A DNA stretch of 41,341 bases from Propionibacteriales bacterium (GCA_009377795.1 WHTJ01000035.1:1-41341), one strand, 5' to 3'. Shown: positions 8,450 to 16,723, counted from the stretch's first letter. Numbers and translations: made by a program. The notes: generated by a model not told the origin, from the sequence alone.

Positions 8450-9361
8450 TCAGTCGGTGGAGTCGCGGCGTCGGAGGTAGCGCTCGAACTCCCTGGCGAT
8501 TGCGTCGCCCTTGGCCTCGGGAAGGTCGGCGGTGTCCCGGGACTGCTCGAGGGAACGGACGTACTCCGCCACGTCGCTGTCCTCGCGGGAGAGCTCGTCC
8601 ACACCGCGTTCCCACGCGCGGGCCTGCTCCGGGAGGTCACCGAGGGGTACGGCGATCTGCAGCACCTCCTCGACCCGGGCCAGCAGGGCGAGCGTCGCCT
8701 TCGGGCACGGCGGCTGGGCGACGTAATGCGGTACGGCCGCCCAGCAGGACACGGTGTGCAGGCCCTGGCGGCGGCACGCGTCGTGGAACACGCCCACGAT
8801 GCCGGTCGGTCCCTCGTAGCGGGACTGCTCGAGGCTGAGGCGGTTCGTCAGCTCGGGATCGCTCGACGTACCGGTAGTCGGGATCGGCCGGGTGTGCGGC
8901 GTGTCCGCGAGCAGGGCGCCGAGGGACACCACCACCTGGACGTCGAGCTCCCCGGCGATGTCCAGCAGGTCGGCGCAAAACTTCCGCCACCGCATGTTGG
9001 GTTCGATCCCGCGAAGGAGTACGACGTCCCGGTCGGCGCCGGGAGGCCGACAGACCGCCACGCGGGACGTCGGCCACGTGAGCTCGCGCTCCCCTTCCGA
9101 GCCGATGGTGATGACCGGCCGGTTGACCTGGAAGTCGTAGAACTCCTCTGGGTCGACGGCGGCGACCGTGGTGGAGTCCCAGGTCTGCATCAGGTGGTCG
9201 ACGACACCGGACGCGGCCTCGCCGGCGTCGTTCCAGCCTTCGAAGGCGGCGATCATGATCGGGTCGACGAGATCCGGGCTGTCGTGCAGCGGAATCACCA
9301 GCGGAGTTCCTTCGGGCATGCGGGATGCGGGACGGTGGAGAGACGTACGGCGGGACGTCAC
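8450..9361 (-). CDS. PAC2 family protein
   Basis: This 303-residue protein shows the PAC2 pattern: PIMIAAFEGWNDAGEAASG near the N-terminus and EVVVSLGALLAD-like and GIVGVFHDACR segments in the core. The family shares a fold with eukaryotic proteasome assembly chaperone 2, but bacterial members, often called 'ATP-grasp superfamily' in databases, have no established role. The C-terminal third is charged and probably helical (ARAWERGVDELSRED). The GTG at 9361 has TAGGCT six bases upstream. It is divergent from the exported-protein gene starting near 9536. Confidence 0.88.
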   Translation of the reverse strand: MTSRRTSLHRPASRMPEGTPLVIPLHDSPDLVDPIMIAAFEGWNDAGEAASGVVDHLMQTWDSTTVAAVDPEEFYDFQVNRPVITIGSEGERELTWPTSRVAVCRPPGADRDVVLLRGIEPNMRWRKFCADLLDIAGELDVQVVVSLGALLADTPHTRPIPTTGTSSDPELTNRLSLEQSRYEGPTGIVGVFHDACRRQGLHTVSCWAAVPHYVAQPPCPKATLALLARVEEVLQIAVPLGDLPEQARAWERGVDELSREDSDVAEYVRSLEQSRDTADLPEAKGDAIAREFERYLRRRDSTD

Positions 9362-9535
9362 ACTGCCAGCCTACGGTCTTCGTGGTCGAACTCGGAGGGT
9401 CTCTCGCGTGCTGCTGCCGGAGAGAGTGAACCAGACCAGATGATCACATATTGGGATGGGTGGGGTGTGACTCTCGACAGTAGGCGAGATATTACCTACC
9501 GTAGTCCGGGTTGCCTTAGCTCACTTCTTCTCGGG
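9362..9535. promoter_or_regulatory. Divergent intergenic region, AT-richer than its surroundings
   Basis: These 174 bases separate the PAC2 gene from the exported-protein gene. The minus strand holds the TAGGCT hexamer for PAC2 (9368-9373). The plus-strand part contains TCACATATTGGG, a short inverted repeat (GTAGG/CCTAC around 9479-9499) and TTGCCTTAGCTC before the start. A regulated promoter is plausible, but no known operator matches convincingly. Confidence 0.35.
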
Positions 9536-10579
9536 ATGGCGATGGCTGCAGCCTTTACGTCGGAATCGGCCACCCGGCCGGTGGATCGGCCGACTCTCCG
9601 CCTGTTGGTGCGGTCGGCCGTGTTCTCGGCCGGCCTCCTGGCCGCAGTCCTGCTCTCGACCAACGACGCGCAGGCGGAACAGCGCGCCGATCGTTCGCAG
9701 GGTGTTCTTTCGGGGCTCGTTCCGACCGCCGACGCAGAGCCCCGGAGCGGCGCGGCCGGCTCCGGCCCGCGCGGCGTGACCGAGCAGCCGAGCGGTACAC
9801 CCGACGAGACCGCCGGGCAGCGTCCGGCGGACGGCGTCCAGCCGGGCGCGCAGTCGATCGAGCGGACCGTCGGCGTGGTCGTCAAGACCACGGATGACGC
9901 CGTACGCCGCGTACGGGCAGAGGTGGACGAGAAGGTCGCCGAACCCACCCGCGACACCGTCGAGGAAACCGTGAAGTCCGTCGAGGACGCGGCCGGCGAT
10001 CTCCCCGGCGACGTGCTCGAGCTCCCGGACGAGACGCTTCCTCGGTCCGAGGAACCGCCGGCGGAGACCGCTCCAGCAGAGACCGCCCCGGCAGAGGCCG
10101 CTCCGGCAGAGGCCGCTCCGGCAGAGGCCGCTCCGGCGGAGACCGGCCCGACGCACACGGAGACCGCCCGAACCGAGGCGGCGACTCAGTCGACGGCCGG
10201 TACGGAGGACCCACGCTCGATGTCCCACGATCGCCCGACGAAGCGGCTCGCTCACAATCGCGCTCCCCGCTCGATGGAACACCCGCCGGACGGCTCACCG
10301 GTCGTGACCTCCGGGAACGCGCCGTCGGTCGCCGACAACCCGGTGCCGCACGGGAACTTGTCGGTCTCCCACGACTCGGGTGCGTCCAGCGGGCAACCGA
10401 ACACCCCGGGTGGCGATGAACCGGCCCCCAGCACAGGGTGCACCGGCGTGGCGATGCAGGTGTTCGCCGCCATGACGGGCTGGGAGGTACCCGGTTCCGG
10501 CTTGGCACTCGCGATGGCGCCTCATCGGACGGCCTGCTCGACGGGTCCGGTCGTTCAGCCGGGTTTCTCACCCGACTGA
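9536..10579 (+). CDS. Exported or membrane-anchored Pro/Ala/Glu-rich protein, unknown function
   Basis: I do not recognise this 347-residue protein. It has an N-terminal export signal: basic residues, a hydrophobic stretch (about residues 22-41, including SAVFSAGLLAAVLL) and a likely signal peptidase site after Asp-Ala-Gln-Ala (residue 47). The mature part is low in hydrophobics. It contains a helical, charged segment with regular acidic/basic spacing (TVGVVVKTTDDAVRRVRAEV, about 103-150), six PAE-type repeats, and a Pro/Ser/Gly-rich disordered region. A short C-terminal segment has a Cys (PSTGCTGVAMQVFAAMTG) and a second Cys near the end. A wall-spanning or surface role is plausible. The start is uncertain: ATG 9536 is preferred, with ATG 9440 and ATG 9542 as alternatives. 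Confidence 0.6.
   Translation: MAMAAAFTSESATRPVDRPTLRLLVRSAVFSAGLLAAVLLSTNDAQAEQRADRSQGVLSGLVPTADAEPRSGAAGSGPRGVTEQPSGTPDETAGQRPADGVQPGAQSIERTVGVVVKTTDDAVRRVRAEVDEKVAEPTRDTVEETVKSVEDAAGDLPGDVLELPDETLPRSEEPPAETAPAETAPAEAAPAEAAPAEAAPAETGPTHTETARTEAATQSTAGTEDPRSMSHDRPTKRLAHNRAPRSMEHPPDGSPVVTSGNAPSVADNPVPHGNLSVSHDSGASSGQPNTPGGDEPAPSTGCTGVAMQVFAAMTGWEVPGSGLALAMAPHRTACSTGPVVQPGFSPD
10061..10150 (+). repeat. Six 15-bp tandem repeats encoding Ala-Glu-[TA]-Ala-Pro
   Basis: Six 15-base units of the form GCxGAGrCCGCyCCG follow one another, the middle three identical (GCAGAGGCCGCTCCG). They encode AETAP/AEAAP units in the disordered part of the exported protein, like extended spacers in wall-crossing proteins. 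Confidence 0.9.
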
Positions 10580-10591
10580 AATCTCTCCGAG

Positions 10592-10645
10592 TACGAAGAA
10601 AACCCTCGCTCTGGAGTCAGCCAGAGCGAATGTCGGTGTTTCGTA
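10592..10645 (+). promoter_or_regulatory. Intergenic stem-loop between two exported-protein genes
   Basis: A perfect nine-base stem TCGCTCTGG (10606-10614) pairs with CCAGAGCGA (10621-10629) around a six-base loop. An outer TACGAA (10592-10597) can pair with TTCGTA (10640-10645). It sits between the stop at 10579 and the next Shine-Dalgarno GAGAGGAA. No U-tract follows, so mRNA processing, stability or attenuation is more likely than full termination. Confidence 0.6.
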
Positions 10646-10658
10646 TTTGGAGAGGAAA

Positions 10659-10982
10659 ATGAACGTCTGGATGGCAAGAACCGTCAAGGCCGCCACGTTC
10701 GATCTCGGGTTCCTCGGCGTCAGTGCCGGAGCTGTGGTTACGGGCAGCTCATCCGATGGAGCGAACGTGACCGGTGAGGCGAGGTCCGTGATCACGGAAA
10801 CCATCCCGCATGCGCAACCCCTGGATTCCCCTTCCGGTGCAGCGCGGGTGGGTGACCAGGGTTCCCTGTCGTTGGAGCGCACCCACGGCGACGCCGTCTC
10901 GGGTGGCGTCGACGTGGGTGGAGCCGGATCGGCCGGCTTCAAGGCGGACCGTGTCTCCGGCGCGGTCGAGATCGACCGGTAA
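10659..10982 (+). CDS. Small exported or membrane protein, unknown function
   Basis: This 107-residue protein starts at ATG 10659 with a good GAGAGGAA Shine-Dalgarno eight bases upstream. The N-terminus (MNVWMARTVKAATFDLGFLG, then VSAGAVVTG) resembles a signal or membrane anchor. The rest is Gly/Ser/Val-rich with alternating polar and small residues (GDAVSGGVDVGGAGSAGFKA), suggesting a beta-rich or disordered extracellular segment. There are no Cys residues and no chaplin-type motif. It follows the larger exported protein in the same direction and is probably co-expressed with it. I do not recognise the family. Confidence 0.55.
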   Translation: MNVWMARTVKAATFDLGFLGVSAGAVVTGSSSDGANVTGEARSVITETIPHAQPLDSPSGAARVGDQGSLSLERTHGDAVSGGVDVGGAGSAGFKADRVSGAVEIDR

Positions 10983-10995
10983 GGACGGACGGAAC

Positions 10996-11208
10996 ATGAG
11001 CTCGCACGAGAGGCGGCGGCATTGCCGGGGCACTATTCGGCCCCGGCGAACGCCGGCGACATCGCAGCCGGTCCCGCCATGCTCCCCAGCATGGCGTGCG
11101 GCCGGCATGGACGCCGCCTCGGATGGCCGCCTGACGTACTCCCTGCACTGGCGCCGGACGGCCATCCGCGAGCCCGTCCCCGACATGTGGTGGGGAGGTG
11201 ATACCTAG
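10996..11208 (+). CDS. Possible 70-residue protein (or structured RNA)
   Basis: An ATG at 10996, preceded by GGACGGA and 13 bases after the previous stop, opens a 70-codon frame ending in DMWWGGDT. The product would be Arg-rich with an unusual Trp-Trp-Gly-Gly C-terminus. The DNA contains two perfect eight-base stems inside the frame (11025-11047 and 11076-11095), so the region may act as RNA rather than protein. No family is recognised. Codon choice is less clearly biased than in neighbouring genes. Confidence 0.3.
   Translation: MSSHERRRHCRGTIRPRRTPATSQPVPPCSPAWRAAGMDAASDGRLTYSLHWRRTAIREPVPDMWWGGDT
11025..11095 (+). other. Two tandem perfect stem-loops
   Basis: GCCGGGGC (11025-11032) pairs with GCCCCGGC (11040-11047) over a seven-base loop. 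GCCATGCT (11076-11083) pairs with AGCATGGC (11088-11095) over CCCC. They lie in the possible 70-codon frame and ahead of the terminator-like hairpin at 11219, so the transcript end would be highly structured. Confidence 0.6.
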
Positions 11209-11218
11209 CTGGGTTCTA

Positions 11219-11259
11219 GATGGCCGGCGCCGGGCTCCCTCCACTGGGCGCCGGCCATC
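11219..11259 (+). terminator. Strong hairpin, probable transcription terminator
   Basis: GATGGCCGGCGCC (11219-11231) and GGCGCCGGCCATC (11247-11259) form a perfect 13-base stem with a 15-base loop, followed by TTCACATC. It closes the exported-protein locus and separates it from metH. The lack of a long U-tract is common in actinomycete terminators. Confidence 0.75.
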
Positions 11260-11344
11260 TTCACATCGCAGCCACCGGTGTCCACGGATCGGGCAGAGTG
11301 TTCACACTCTGGCTGGCCCTCGGGGCCGTCGGCGGGGCCGTGCC

Positions 11345-11350
11345 TACGCT
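11345..11350 (+). promoter_or_regulatory. Candidate -10 hexamer for metH (TACGCT)
   Basis: TACGCT fits the actinobacterial TANNNT consensus. It would give a leader of about 30 bases that includes GAGAGG before the GTG at 11388. No cobalamin or SAM riboswitch motif is visible in the short upstream region. Confidence 0.35.
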
Positions 11351-11387
11351 TGGGTCGGTCCAGTACGACGTCGATGAGAGGTACACC

Positions 11388-14300
11388 GTGTCCCCGAAAC
11401 CTGCTCTGCTCCGACAGGCGCTCACCGAGCGCGTCGTTGTGGCGGACGGCGCGATGGGCACGATGCTCCAGGCACACGACCTCGGCCTCGACGACTTCGA
11501 GGGGCATGAGGGCTGCAACGAGATCCTCAACATCACCAGACCGGACGTGATCGCGGACATCCACGACGCGTACTTCGAGGCCGGAGCCGACTGCGTCGGG
11601 ACGAACACGTTCGGGTGCAACTTCGGCAACCTCGGCGAGTACGACATGGTCGACCGGATCTACGAGCTGACCGTCGCCGGCACCCGGATCGCCCGGGAGC
11701 GGGCGGATGCCTGGTCGACCGACGACCGCCCCCGATGGGTGCTCGGGTCGGTGGGTCCCGGCACCAAGCTGCCGACCCTTGGTCACACGACGTTCGCCAC
11801 GCTTCGCGACGCCTACCAGGAGGAGGTCCGCGGGCTGGTCGACGGCGGCACGGACGCCGTACTCGTCGAGACCGCTCAGGACCTTCTCCAAGCCAAGGCG
11901 GCGGCGATCGGTGCCCGACGCGCGCTGACCGCGGCCGGCGTCGACCTGCCGCTGATCGTCAACATTACCGTCGAGACGACCGGCACCATGCTGCTCGGCA
12001 GCGAGATCGGCGCGGCGCTGACAGCGCTGGAGCCGCTCGGCATCGACCTGATGGGGCTCAACTGCGCGACCGGCCCGGCCGAGATGAGCGAGCATCTGCG
12101 GCATCTCTCGAGGCAGGCCCGGGTCGGGCTGGTGTGCATGCCGAACGCCGGGCTGCCGGAGCTGACCGCCGACGGCGCGCGCTACCCGCTGACCCCGGTC
12201 GAGCTGGCCGAGGCGCACGACACGTTCACCCGCGAGTACGGGCTGGCGCTGGTCGGAGGCTGCTGCGGTACGACGCCGGAGCACATCCGCGAGGTCGTCG
12301 AGCGGGTGGGCGGCCGCGAGCTGGCCACCCGGCGGCCGCGGCCGGAGGCCGGTGGGGCGTCCCTCTACCAGCCGGTGCCGTTCCGCCAGGACACGGCGTA
12401 CCTCTCCATCGGCGAACGCACCAACGCGAACGGCAGCAAGGCCTTCCGGGAGGCGATGCTGGAGGAACGCTGGGACGACTGCGTGCAGATCGCGCGTACC
12501 CAGACCCGCGACGGAGCCCACTTGCTCGACCTGTGCGTGGATTACGTGGGCCGCGACGGCGTGGCCGACATGACCGAGCTGGCCTTCCGGCTGGCGACCT
12601 CGTCCACGCTGCCGATCGTGCTCGACTCCACGGATCCGGAGGTGATCCGTACCGGTTTCGAGCACCTCGCCGGTCGTTGCGTGATCAACTCGGTGAACTA
12701 CGAGGACGGCGACGGCCCCGACTCACGGATGGCGCGGGTCATGCCGGTCGTCAAGGAGCACGGCGCGGCCGTCATCGCGCTGACCATCGACGAGGAGGGT
12801 CAGGCGCGGACGGCCGAATGGAAGCTGCGGATCGCGACCCGGCTGATCGAGGACCTCACGCAGAACCACGGCATCCGGATCGAGGACATCCTCATCGACT
12901 GCCTCACGTTCCCGATCGCCACCGGCCAGGAGGAGACCCGGCGCGACGGCCTGGAGACGATCGAGGCCATCCGCGAGCTCAAGCGGCGCTACCCGGACGT
13001 GCAGACCACGCTGGGCGTCTCGAACATCTCCTTCGGGCTCAACCCGGCCGCCCGGATGGTGCTCAACTCGGTCTTCCTGCACGAGTGCGTGAAGGCCGGC
13101 CTCGACTCGGCGATCGTGCACGCGGCGAAGATCCTGCCGCTGTCCCGGATTCCTGAGGAGCAGCGCGACGTCGCGCTCGACTTGGTCTACGACCGCCGGC
13201 GCGACGGCTACGATCCGCTGCAGAGGCTGCTGGAGGTGTTCTCCGGCGTCACGGCGGCCGAGAGCAAGGAGACCCGGGCCGCGGAGCTGGCGGCGCTGCC
13301 GCTGAGTGAGCGGCTGGGACGCCGGATCATCGATGGCGAGGGCAACGGTCTGGAGGCCGACCTCGACGAGGCGCTGGCGACCGGGCGTGGTGCTCTGGAC
13401 ATCGTCAACGACGACCTTCTGGAAGGCATGAAGGTGGTCGGCGACCTGTTCGGCCGCGGCGAGATGCAGTTGCCGTTCGTGCTGCAGTCCGCGGAGGTGA
13501 TGAAGACCGCGGTCGCCTACCTCGAGCCGCACATGGAGAAGGTCGAGGGCGACGAGGCCGGCAAGGGGACCATCGTGCTCGCGACCGTCAAGGGGGATGT
13601 GCACGACATCGGCAAGAACCTCGTCGACATCATCCTGACCAACAACGGCTACAACGTCGTGAACCTCGGGATCAAGCAACCGGTCAACGCGATTCTGGAG
13701 GCCGCGCAGGAGCACCGGGCCGACGTGATCGGGATGTCCGGGCTGCTGGTCAAGAGCACCGTCGTGATGAAGGAGAACCTCGAGGAGCTCAACCAGCGTG
13801 GGCTGGCCGAGTCCTGGCCGGTGCTGCTCGGCGGCGCCGCACTGACGAGGGCGTACGTCGAGCAGGACCTCGCCCAGCTGTTCAAGGGCGAGGTGCGCTA
13901 TGCCCGGGACGCGTTCGAGGGCCTGCGGTTGATGGACTCCGCGATGGCGGTTCGACGCGGCGTGCCGGGGGCGCAGCTTCCCGAGCTCCGCGAGCGCCGG
14001 GTGAAGCGCCGTGCCCAGCCGGATCTCGCCGGCGCCGACGGGACGTCGGTGCCGGCGAGACAGCGCTCTGATGTGAGTACGACGAATCCGGTGCCGGCTC
14101 CGCCGTTCTGGGGTGACCGGGTGGTCAAGGGAGTGGCGCTGGCCGACTTCGCGTCGTACCTCGACGAACGCGCCACCTTCATGGGGCAGTGGGGACTGAA
14201 GAGCTCTCGGGCCAAGGACGGTCCGTCGTACGAGGAGCTGGTGGAGACCGAGGGCCGGCCCCGGCTGCGGAGCTGGCTGGACCGGATCCAGACCGAGGGC

Positions 14301-14891
14301 ATCATGGAGCCGGCCGTGGTGTACGGCTACTGGCCGTGCCACTCCGAGGGTGACAGCGTGGTGGTGCTCGACCCGGAGACCCGGGACGACGACGTCGCCC
14401 GGTTCACGTTCCCCCGGCAGCGACGCGGCCGGTTCCTGTGTCTGGCCGACTTCTTCCGGCCGAAGGACTCCGGCGAGCTGGACGTCATCGGGTTCCACCT
14501 GGTGACGATGGGCGCCCGGGTCAGCGAGGTCACCGCCGAGCTGTTCGAGAAGAACGCGTACCGCGACTACCTGGAGCTGCACGGGCTGTCGGTGCAGCTG
14601 ACCGAGGCGCTGGCGGAGTACTGGCATGCCCGGGTGCGTGCCGAGCTGGGCTTCGCCGGGGAGGACTCCGAGGACCTCGCGGAGATCTTCCGGCAGGGCT
14701 ATCGCGGCTCGCGCTACTCGTTCGGCTACCCGGCATGTCCGGACCTGGAGGATCGGGTGCCGCTCGTGGAGCTGCTGCGTCCGGACCGGATCGGCGTGGA
14801 GTTGTCCGAGGAGCTGCAGCTGCATCCGGAGCAGTCGACGGACGCGCTGATCGTCCACCACCCGGAGGCGAAGTACTTCAACGCGCGCTGA
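11388..14891 (+). CDS. metH: Cobalamin-dependent methionine synthase
   Basis: MetH transfers the methyl group of 5-methyltetrahydrofolate through cobalamin to homocysteine. All four modules are present in the 1167-residue protein. The homocysteine domain begins ADGAMGTMLQ, with zinc ligands Cys226, Cys292 and Cys293. The pterin domain has IGERTNANGSKAF. The B12 domain has the DxHxxG motif GDVHDIGKN with the cobalt-ligating His739. The C-terminal SAM-dependent reactivation domain carries RPKDSGELDVIGFH. I start it at GTG 11388 because of the GAGAGG Shine-Dalgarno and because the protein normally begins just before the ADGAMG motif. It is transcribed alone, between the hairpin at 11219 and the ABC importer operon. 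Confidence 0.97.
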   Translation: MSPKPALLRQALTERVVVADGAMGTMLQAHDLGLDDFEGHEGCNEILNITRPDVIADIHDAYFEAGADCVGTNTFGCNFGNLGEYDMVDRIYELTVAGTRIARERADAWSTDDRPRWVLGSVGPGTKLPTLGHTTFATLRDAYQEEVRGLVDGGTDAVLVETAQDLLQAKAAAIGARRALTAAGVDLPLIVNITVETTGTMLLGSEIGAALTALEPLGIDLMGLNCATGPAEMSEHLRHLSRQARVGLVCMPNAGLPELTADGARYPLTPVELAEAHDTFTREYGLALVGGCCGTTPEHIREVVERVGGRELATRRPRPEAGGASLYQPVPFRQDTAYLSIGERTNANGSKAFREAMLEERWDDCVQIARTQTRDGAHLLDLCVDYVGRDGVADMTELAFRLATSSTLPIVLDSTDPEVIRTGFEHLAGRCVINSVNYEDGDGPDSRMARVMPVVKEHGAAVIALTIDEEGQARTAEWKLRIATRLIEDLTQNHGIRIEDILIDCLTFPIATGQEETRRDGLETIEAIRELKRRYPDVQTTLGVSNISFGLNPAARMVLNSVFLHECVKAGLDSAIVHAAKILPLSRIPEEQRDVALDLVYDRRRDGYDPLQRLLEVFSGVTAAESKETRAAELAALPLSERLGRRIIDGEGNGLEADLDEALATGRGALDIVNDDLLEGMKVVGDLFGRGEMQLPFVLQSAEVMKTAVAYLEPHMEKVEGDEAGKGTIVLATVKGDVHDIGKNLVDIILTNNGYNVVNLGIKQPVNAILEAAQEHRADVIGMSGLLVKSTVVMKENLEELNQRGLAESWPVLLGGAALTRAYVEQDLAQLFKGEVRYARDAFEGLRLMDSAMAVRRGVPGAQLPELRERRVKRRAQPDLAGADGTSVPARQRSDVSTTNPVPAPPFWGDRVVKGVALADFASYLDERATFMGQWGLKSSRAKDGPSYEELVETEGRPRLRSWLDRIQTEGIMEPAVVYGYWPCHSEGDSVVVLDPETRDDDVARFTFPRQRRGRFLCLADFFRPKDSGELDVIGFHLVTMGARVSEVTAELFEKNAYRDYLELHGLSVQLTEALAEYWHARVRAELGFAGEDSEDLAEIFRQGYRGSRYSFGYPACPDLEDRVPLVELLRPDRIGVELSEELQLHPEQSTDALIVHHPEAKYFNAR

Positions 14892-15070
14892 GTCCGGCGC
14901 GAACCGGGCGCGATTTATTACAGGAAAATCGTTGCCAGATTGCGATGTTGTCACAGTTCTGGAATACGTAGAGTCGCGCCCAGAGCGGGGGTAGTCTCCC
15001 TCCAGTCCTGGTCATGTCCCGGACCCTGCCGGCCGGTTGGGGTGGGCGTGCGCAAATCGTGAGGTGAATC
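14892..15070 (+). promoter_or_regulatory. Intergenic region upstream of the ABC importer operon
   Basis: This 179-base gap contains an AT-richer block (about 14911-14972) with a short inverted repeat CCAGA...TCTGG (14934-14961). TAGTCT follows near 14992, and GTGAGGTGAATC is a good Shine-Dalgarno ahead of the GTG at 15071. It most likely holds the operon promoter and perhaps an operator; no specific regulator site is recognised. Confidence 0.4.
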
Positions 15071-16681
15071 GTGGTAGTCAAACGAGTCCTGGCCTTAGCC
15101 GGAAGCGCAGTACTCGCAGCGTCGCTCGCTGCCTGTGGCGGCGACGACGATGGTGGTGGTGACGAGGGTGGGACCGGCCTCGGCCAAGAGTGGATCTTGG
15201 GCACCACCGACACGGTGAGTGCGGTCGACCCCGCCGGCTCGTACGACCTGGGGTCGTCGACGCTGCAGTACGCGCTCTATGAGCAGCTGCTGACCGTTTC
15301 GGCCGGCTCCGACACTCCCGAGGGTGATGCGGCGGAGTCCTGTGAGTACGACGACCCGCAGACGTTGACCTGCACCCTGCGGGAGGGGGTGACGTTCGCC
15401 AACGGGAACGAGCTGACGTCGTCCGACGTGAAGTACTCGTTCGAACGCAACATCGCGATCGCCGACCCGAACGGCGCCTCGGTGCTGTACGGGAGCATCG
15501 CCGACAGCGACGACGAGGGCAACCTGTCGGTCAACCCGGATGCGATCGAGACCCCGGACGACCAGACCGTCGTCTTCCATCTCAACCAGCCGGACACCAC
15601 GTTCCAGTTCATCCTCACCCACGCCTCGGCGTCGATCGTGGACGAGGAGACGTACCCCGAGGACGACATCCTGCCGAACGAGCAGGCCGTCGGCTCCGGT
15701 CCCTACGCGCTGGAGGAGTACGAGCACGGCCAGCGCGCCCTGATGGTGGCCAACGAGGAGTACACCGGCAACCGGAGCTCGCAGTCGGACCGGATCCAGG
15801 TGAACTACTACAAGCAGACCTCGGGTCTGAAGTCCGCGACCGAGAACGGCGACGTGCAGGTCGCCTGGCGGAGCCTGAGCCCCACCGAGCTCAACGAGCT
15901 CGACCAGAACCCGGACACCGAGGTGGTGCGGGGTGAAGGCGCCGAGATCCGCTACTGGGTCTGGCAGTTCTCCAACGACGCGGCGAAGGACGAGGCGACA
16001 CGGCAGGCCGTGGCGCAGATCTTCGACCGGGAGGCGGTCGCCGAGCGGGCCTACGACGGCACCGTCGACCCGCTGTACTCCATGGTGCCGCCCGGGTTCG
16101 CCGGTCAGGTCGACGCGTTCCAAGACGAGTACGGCCAGCCGAGCGTGCAGGAGGCGCAGCAGCTGCTGAACGACGCCGGGATCGACACCCCGGTCGATCT
16201 CACGATCGGCTACACGCCGACGCACTACGGCCCGAACGCTGTCGACGAGGCGAACGAGCTGAAGCGGCAGCTGGACGAGAGCGGTCTCTTCAACGTGACG
16301 ATCGACAACCTGGAGTGGGAGCAGTACCAGGACGAGTACAAGGAGGGTGCGTACGACCTGTTCATGCTCGGCTGGTTCCCCGACTTCCCGGACGCGGACA
16401 ACTACCTGTCGCCGTTCCTCGTCGACGGTGGCTTCTACGCCAACAACTACAAGAACCAGCGGATCAACCAGCTGGTCGGCGAGGAGCAGAGCACCGACGA
16501 CCCGAGCGTGCGGGAGCCGGCGATGGAGGAGATCCAGCAGATCACGGCGCAGGACGTGTCGGTGATGCCGTCCTGGGTCGGCCAGAACGTCGCGGTGACG
16601 GCCCCCGGGATCGAGGGCATCGACGCCACCCTCGACCCGGCGTTCATCTTCCGGTTCTGGGAAGTCAGCTACGAGGGATGA
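15071..16681 (+). CDS. ABC transporter substrate-binding lipoprotein, family 5 (peptide/nickel type)
   Basis: This 536-residue protein is the extracellular solute receptor of the importer encoded downstream. The N-terminus is a lipoprotein signal: VVKRVLALAGSAVLAA then the lipobox Leu-Ala-Ala-Cys with Cys22, followed by an Asp/Gly-rich linker (GGDDDGGGDEGG). The mature part has family 5 features such as LREGVTFANGNELTSSDVKYSFER and YDLFMLGWFPDFPDADNYLSPF. Binding probably concerns oligopeptides, but family 5 proteins also bind nickel, opines and other solutes, so the ligand is open. GTG start with a strong Shine-Dalgarno. A hairpin separates it from the permease genes. Confidence 0.93.
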   Translation: MVVKRVLALAGSAVLAASLAACGGDDDGGGDEGGTGLGQEWILGTTDTVSAVDPAGSYDLGSSTLQYALYEQLLTVSAGSDTPEGDAAESCEYDDPQTLTCTLREGVTFANGNELTSSDVKYSFERNIAIADPNGASVLYGSIADSDDEGNLSVNPDAIETPDDQTVVFHLNQPDTTFQFILTHASASIVDEETYPEDDILPNEQAVGSGPYALEEYEHGQRALMVANEEYTGNRSSQSDRIQVNYYKQTSGLKSATENGDVQVAWRSLSPTELNELDQNPDTEVVRGEGAEIRYWVWQFSNDAAKDEATRQAVAQIFDREAVAERAYDGTVDPLYSMVPPGFAGQVDAFQDEYGQPSVQEAQQLLNDAGIDTPVDLTIGYTPTHYGPNAVDEANELKRQLDESGLFNVTIDNLEWEQYQDEYKEGAYDLFMLGWFPDFPDADNYLSPFLVDGGFYANNYKNQRINQLVGEEQSTDDPSVREPAMEEIQQITAQDVSVMPSWVGQNVAVTAPGIEGIDATLDPAFIFRFWEVSYEG

Positions 16682-16692
16682 GAGGTCCTGAC

Positions 16693-16723
16693 GGGAGGGG
16701 ACGGCCAACCGTCGTCCCCTCCC
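16693..16723 (+). terminator. Hairpin between receptor and permease genes
   Basis: GGGAGGGGAC (16693-16702) and GTCCCCTCCC (16714-16723) form a perfect ten-base stem with an 11-base loop, followed by TTCCTGTG. In such operons a hairpin here usually stabilises the receptor message or partly terminates transcription, so that the binding protein is made in excess. Confidence 0.65.

Noticed and set aside
8450-9361. PAC2 protein as assembly chaperone of the PrcBA proteasome
   Set aside because: The fold name is suggestive, but actinobacterial cores assemble without known chaperones, the gene lies about 19 kb away from prcB, and PAC2 proteins occur in bacteria lacking proteasomes.
9445-9472. CRP-type operator (TCACA...TGTGA)
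   Set aside because: The half-sites are in the wrong relative orientation and about 17 bases apart, unlike a CRP site.
10996-11208. RiPP precursor peptide
   Set aside because: The C-terminus is unusual, but no modification enzyme, protease or exporter gene for such a peptide lies nearby.
11260-11387. Cobalamin or SAM riboswitch upstream of metH
   Set aside because: The space is short and I see no B12-box or SAM riboswitch core; the only clear signals are a -10-like hexamer and a Shine-Dalgarno.
12723-14954. Long minus-strand open frame opposite metH
   Set aside because: Antisense shadow of a complete MetH; no recognisable domain.
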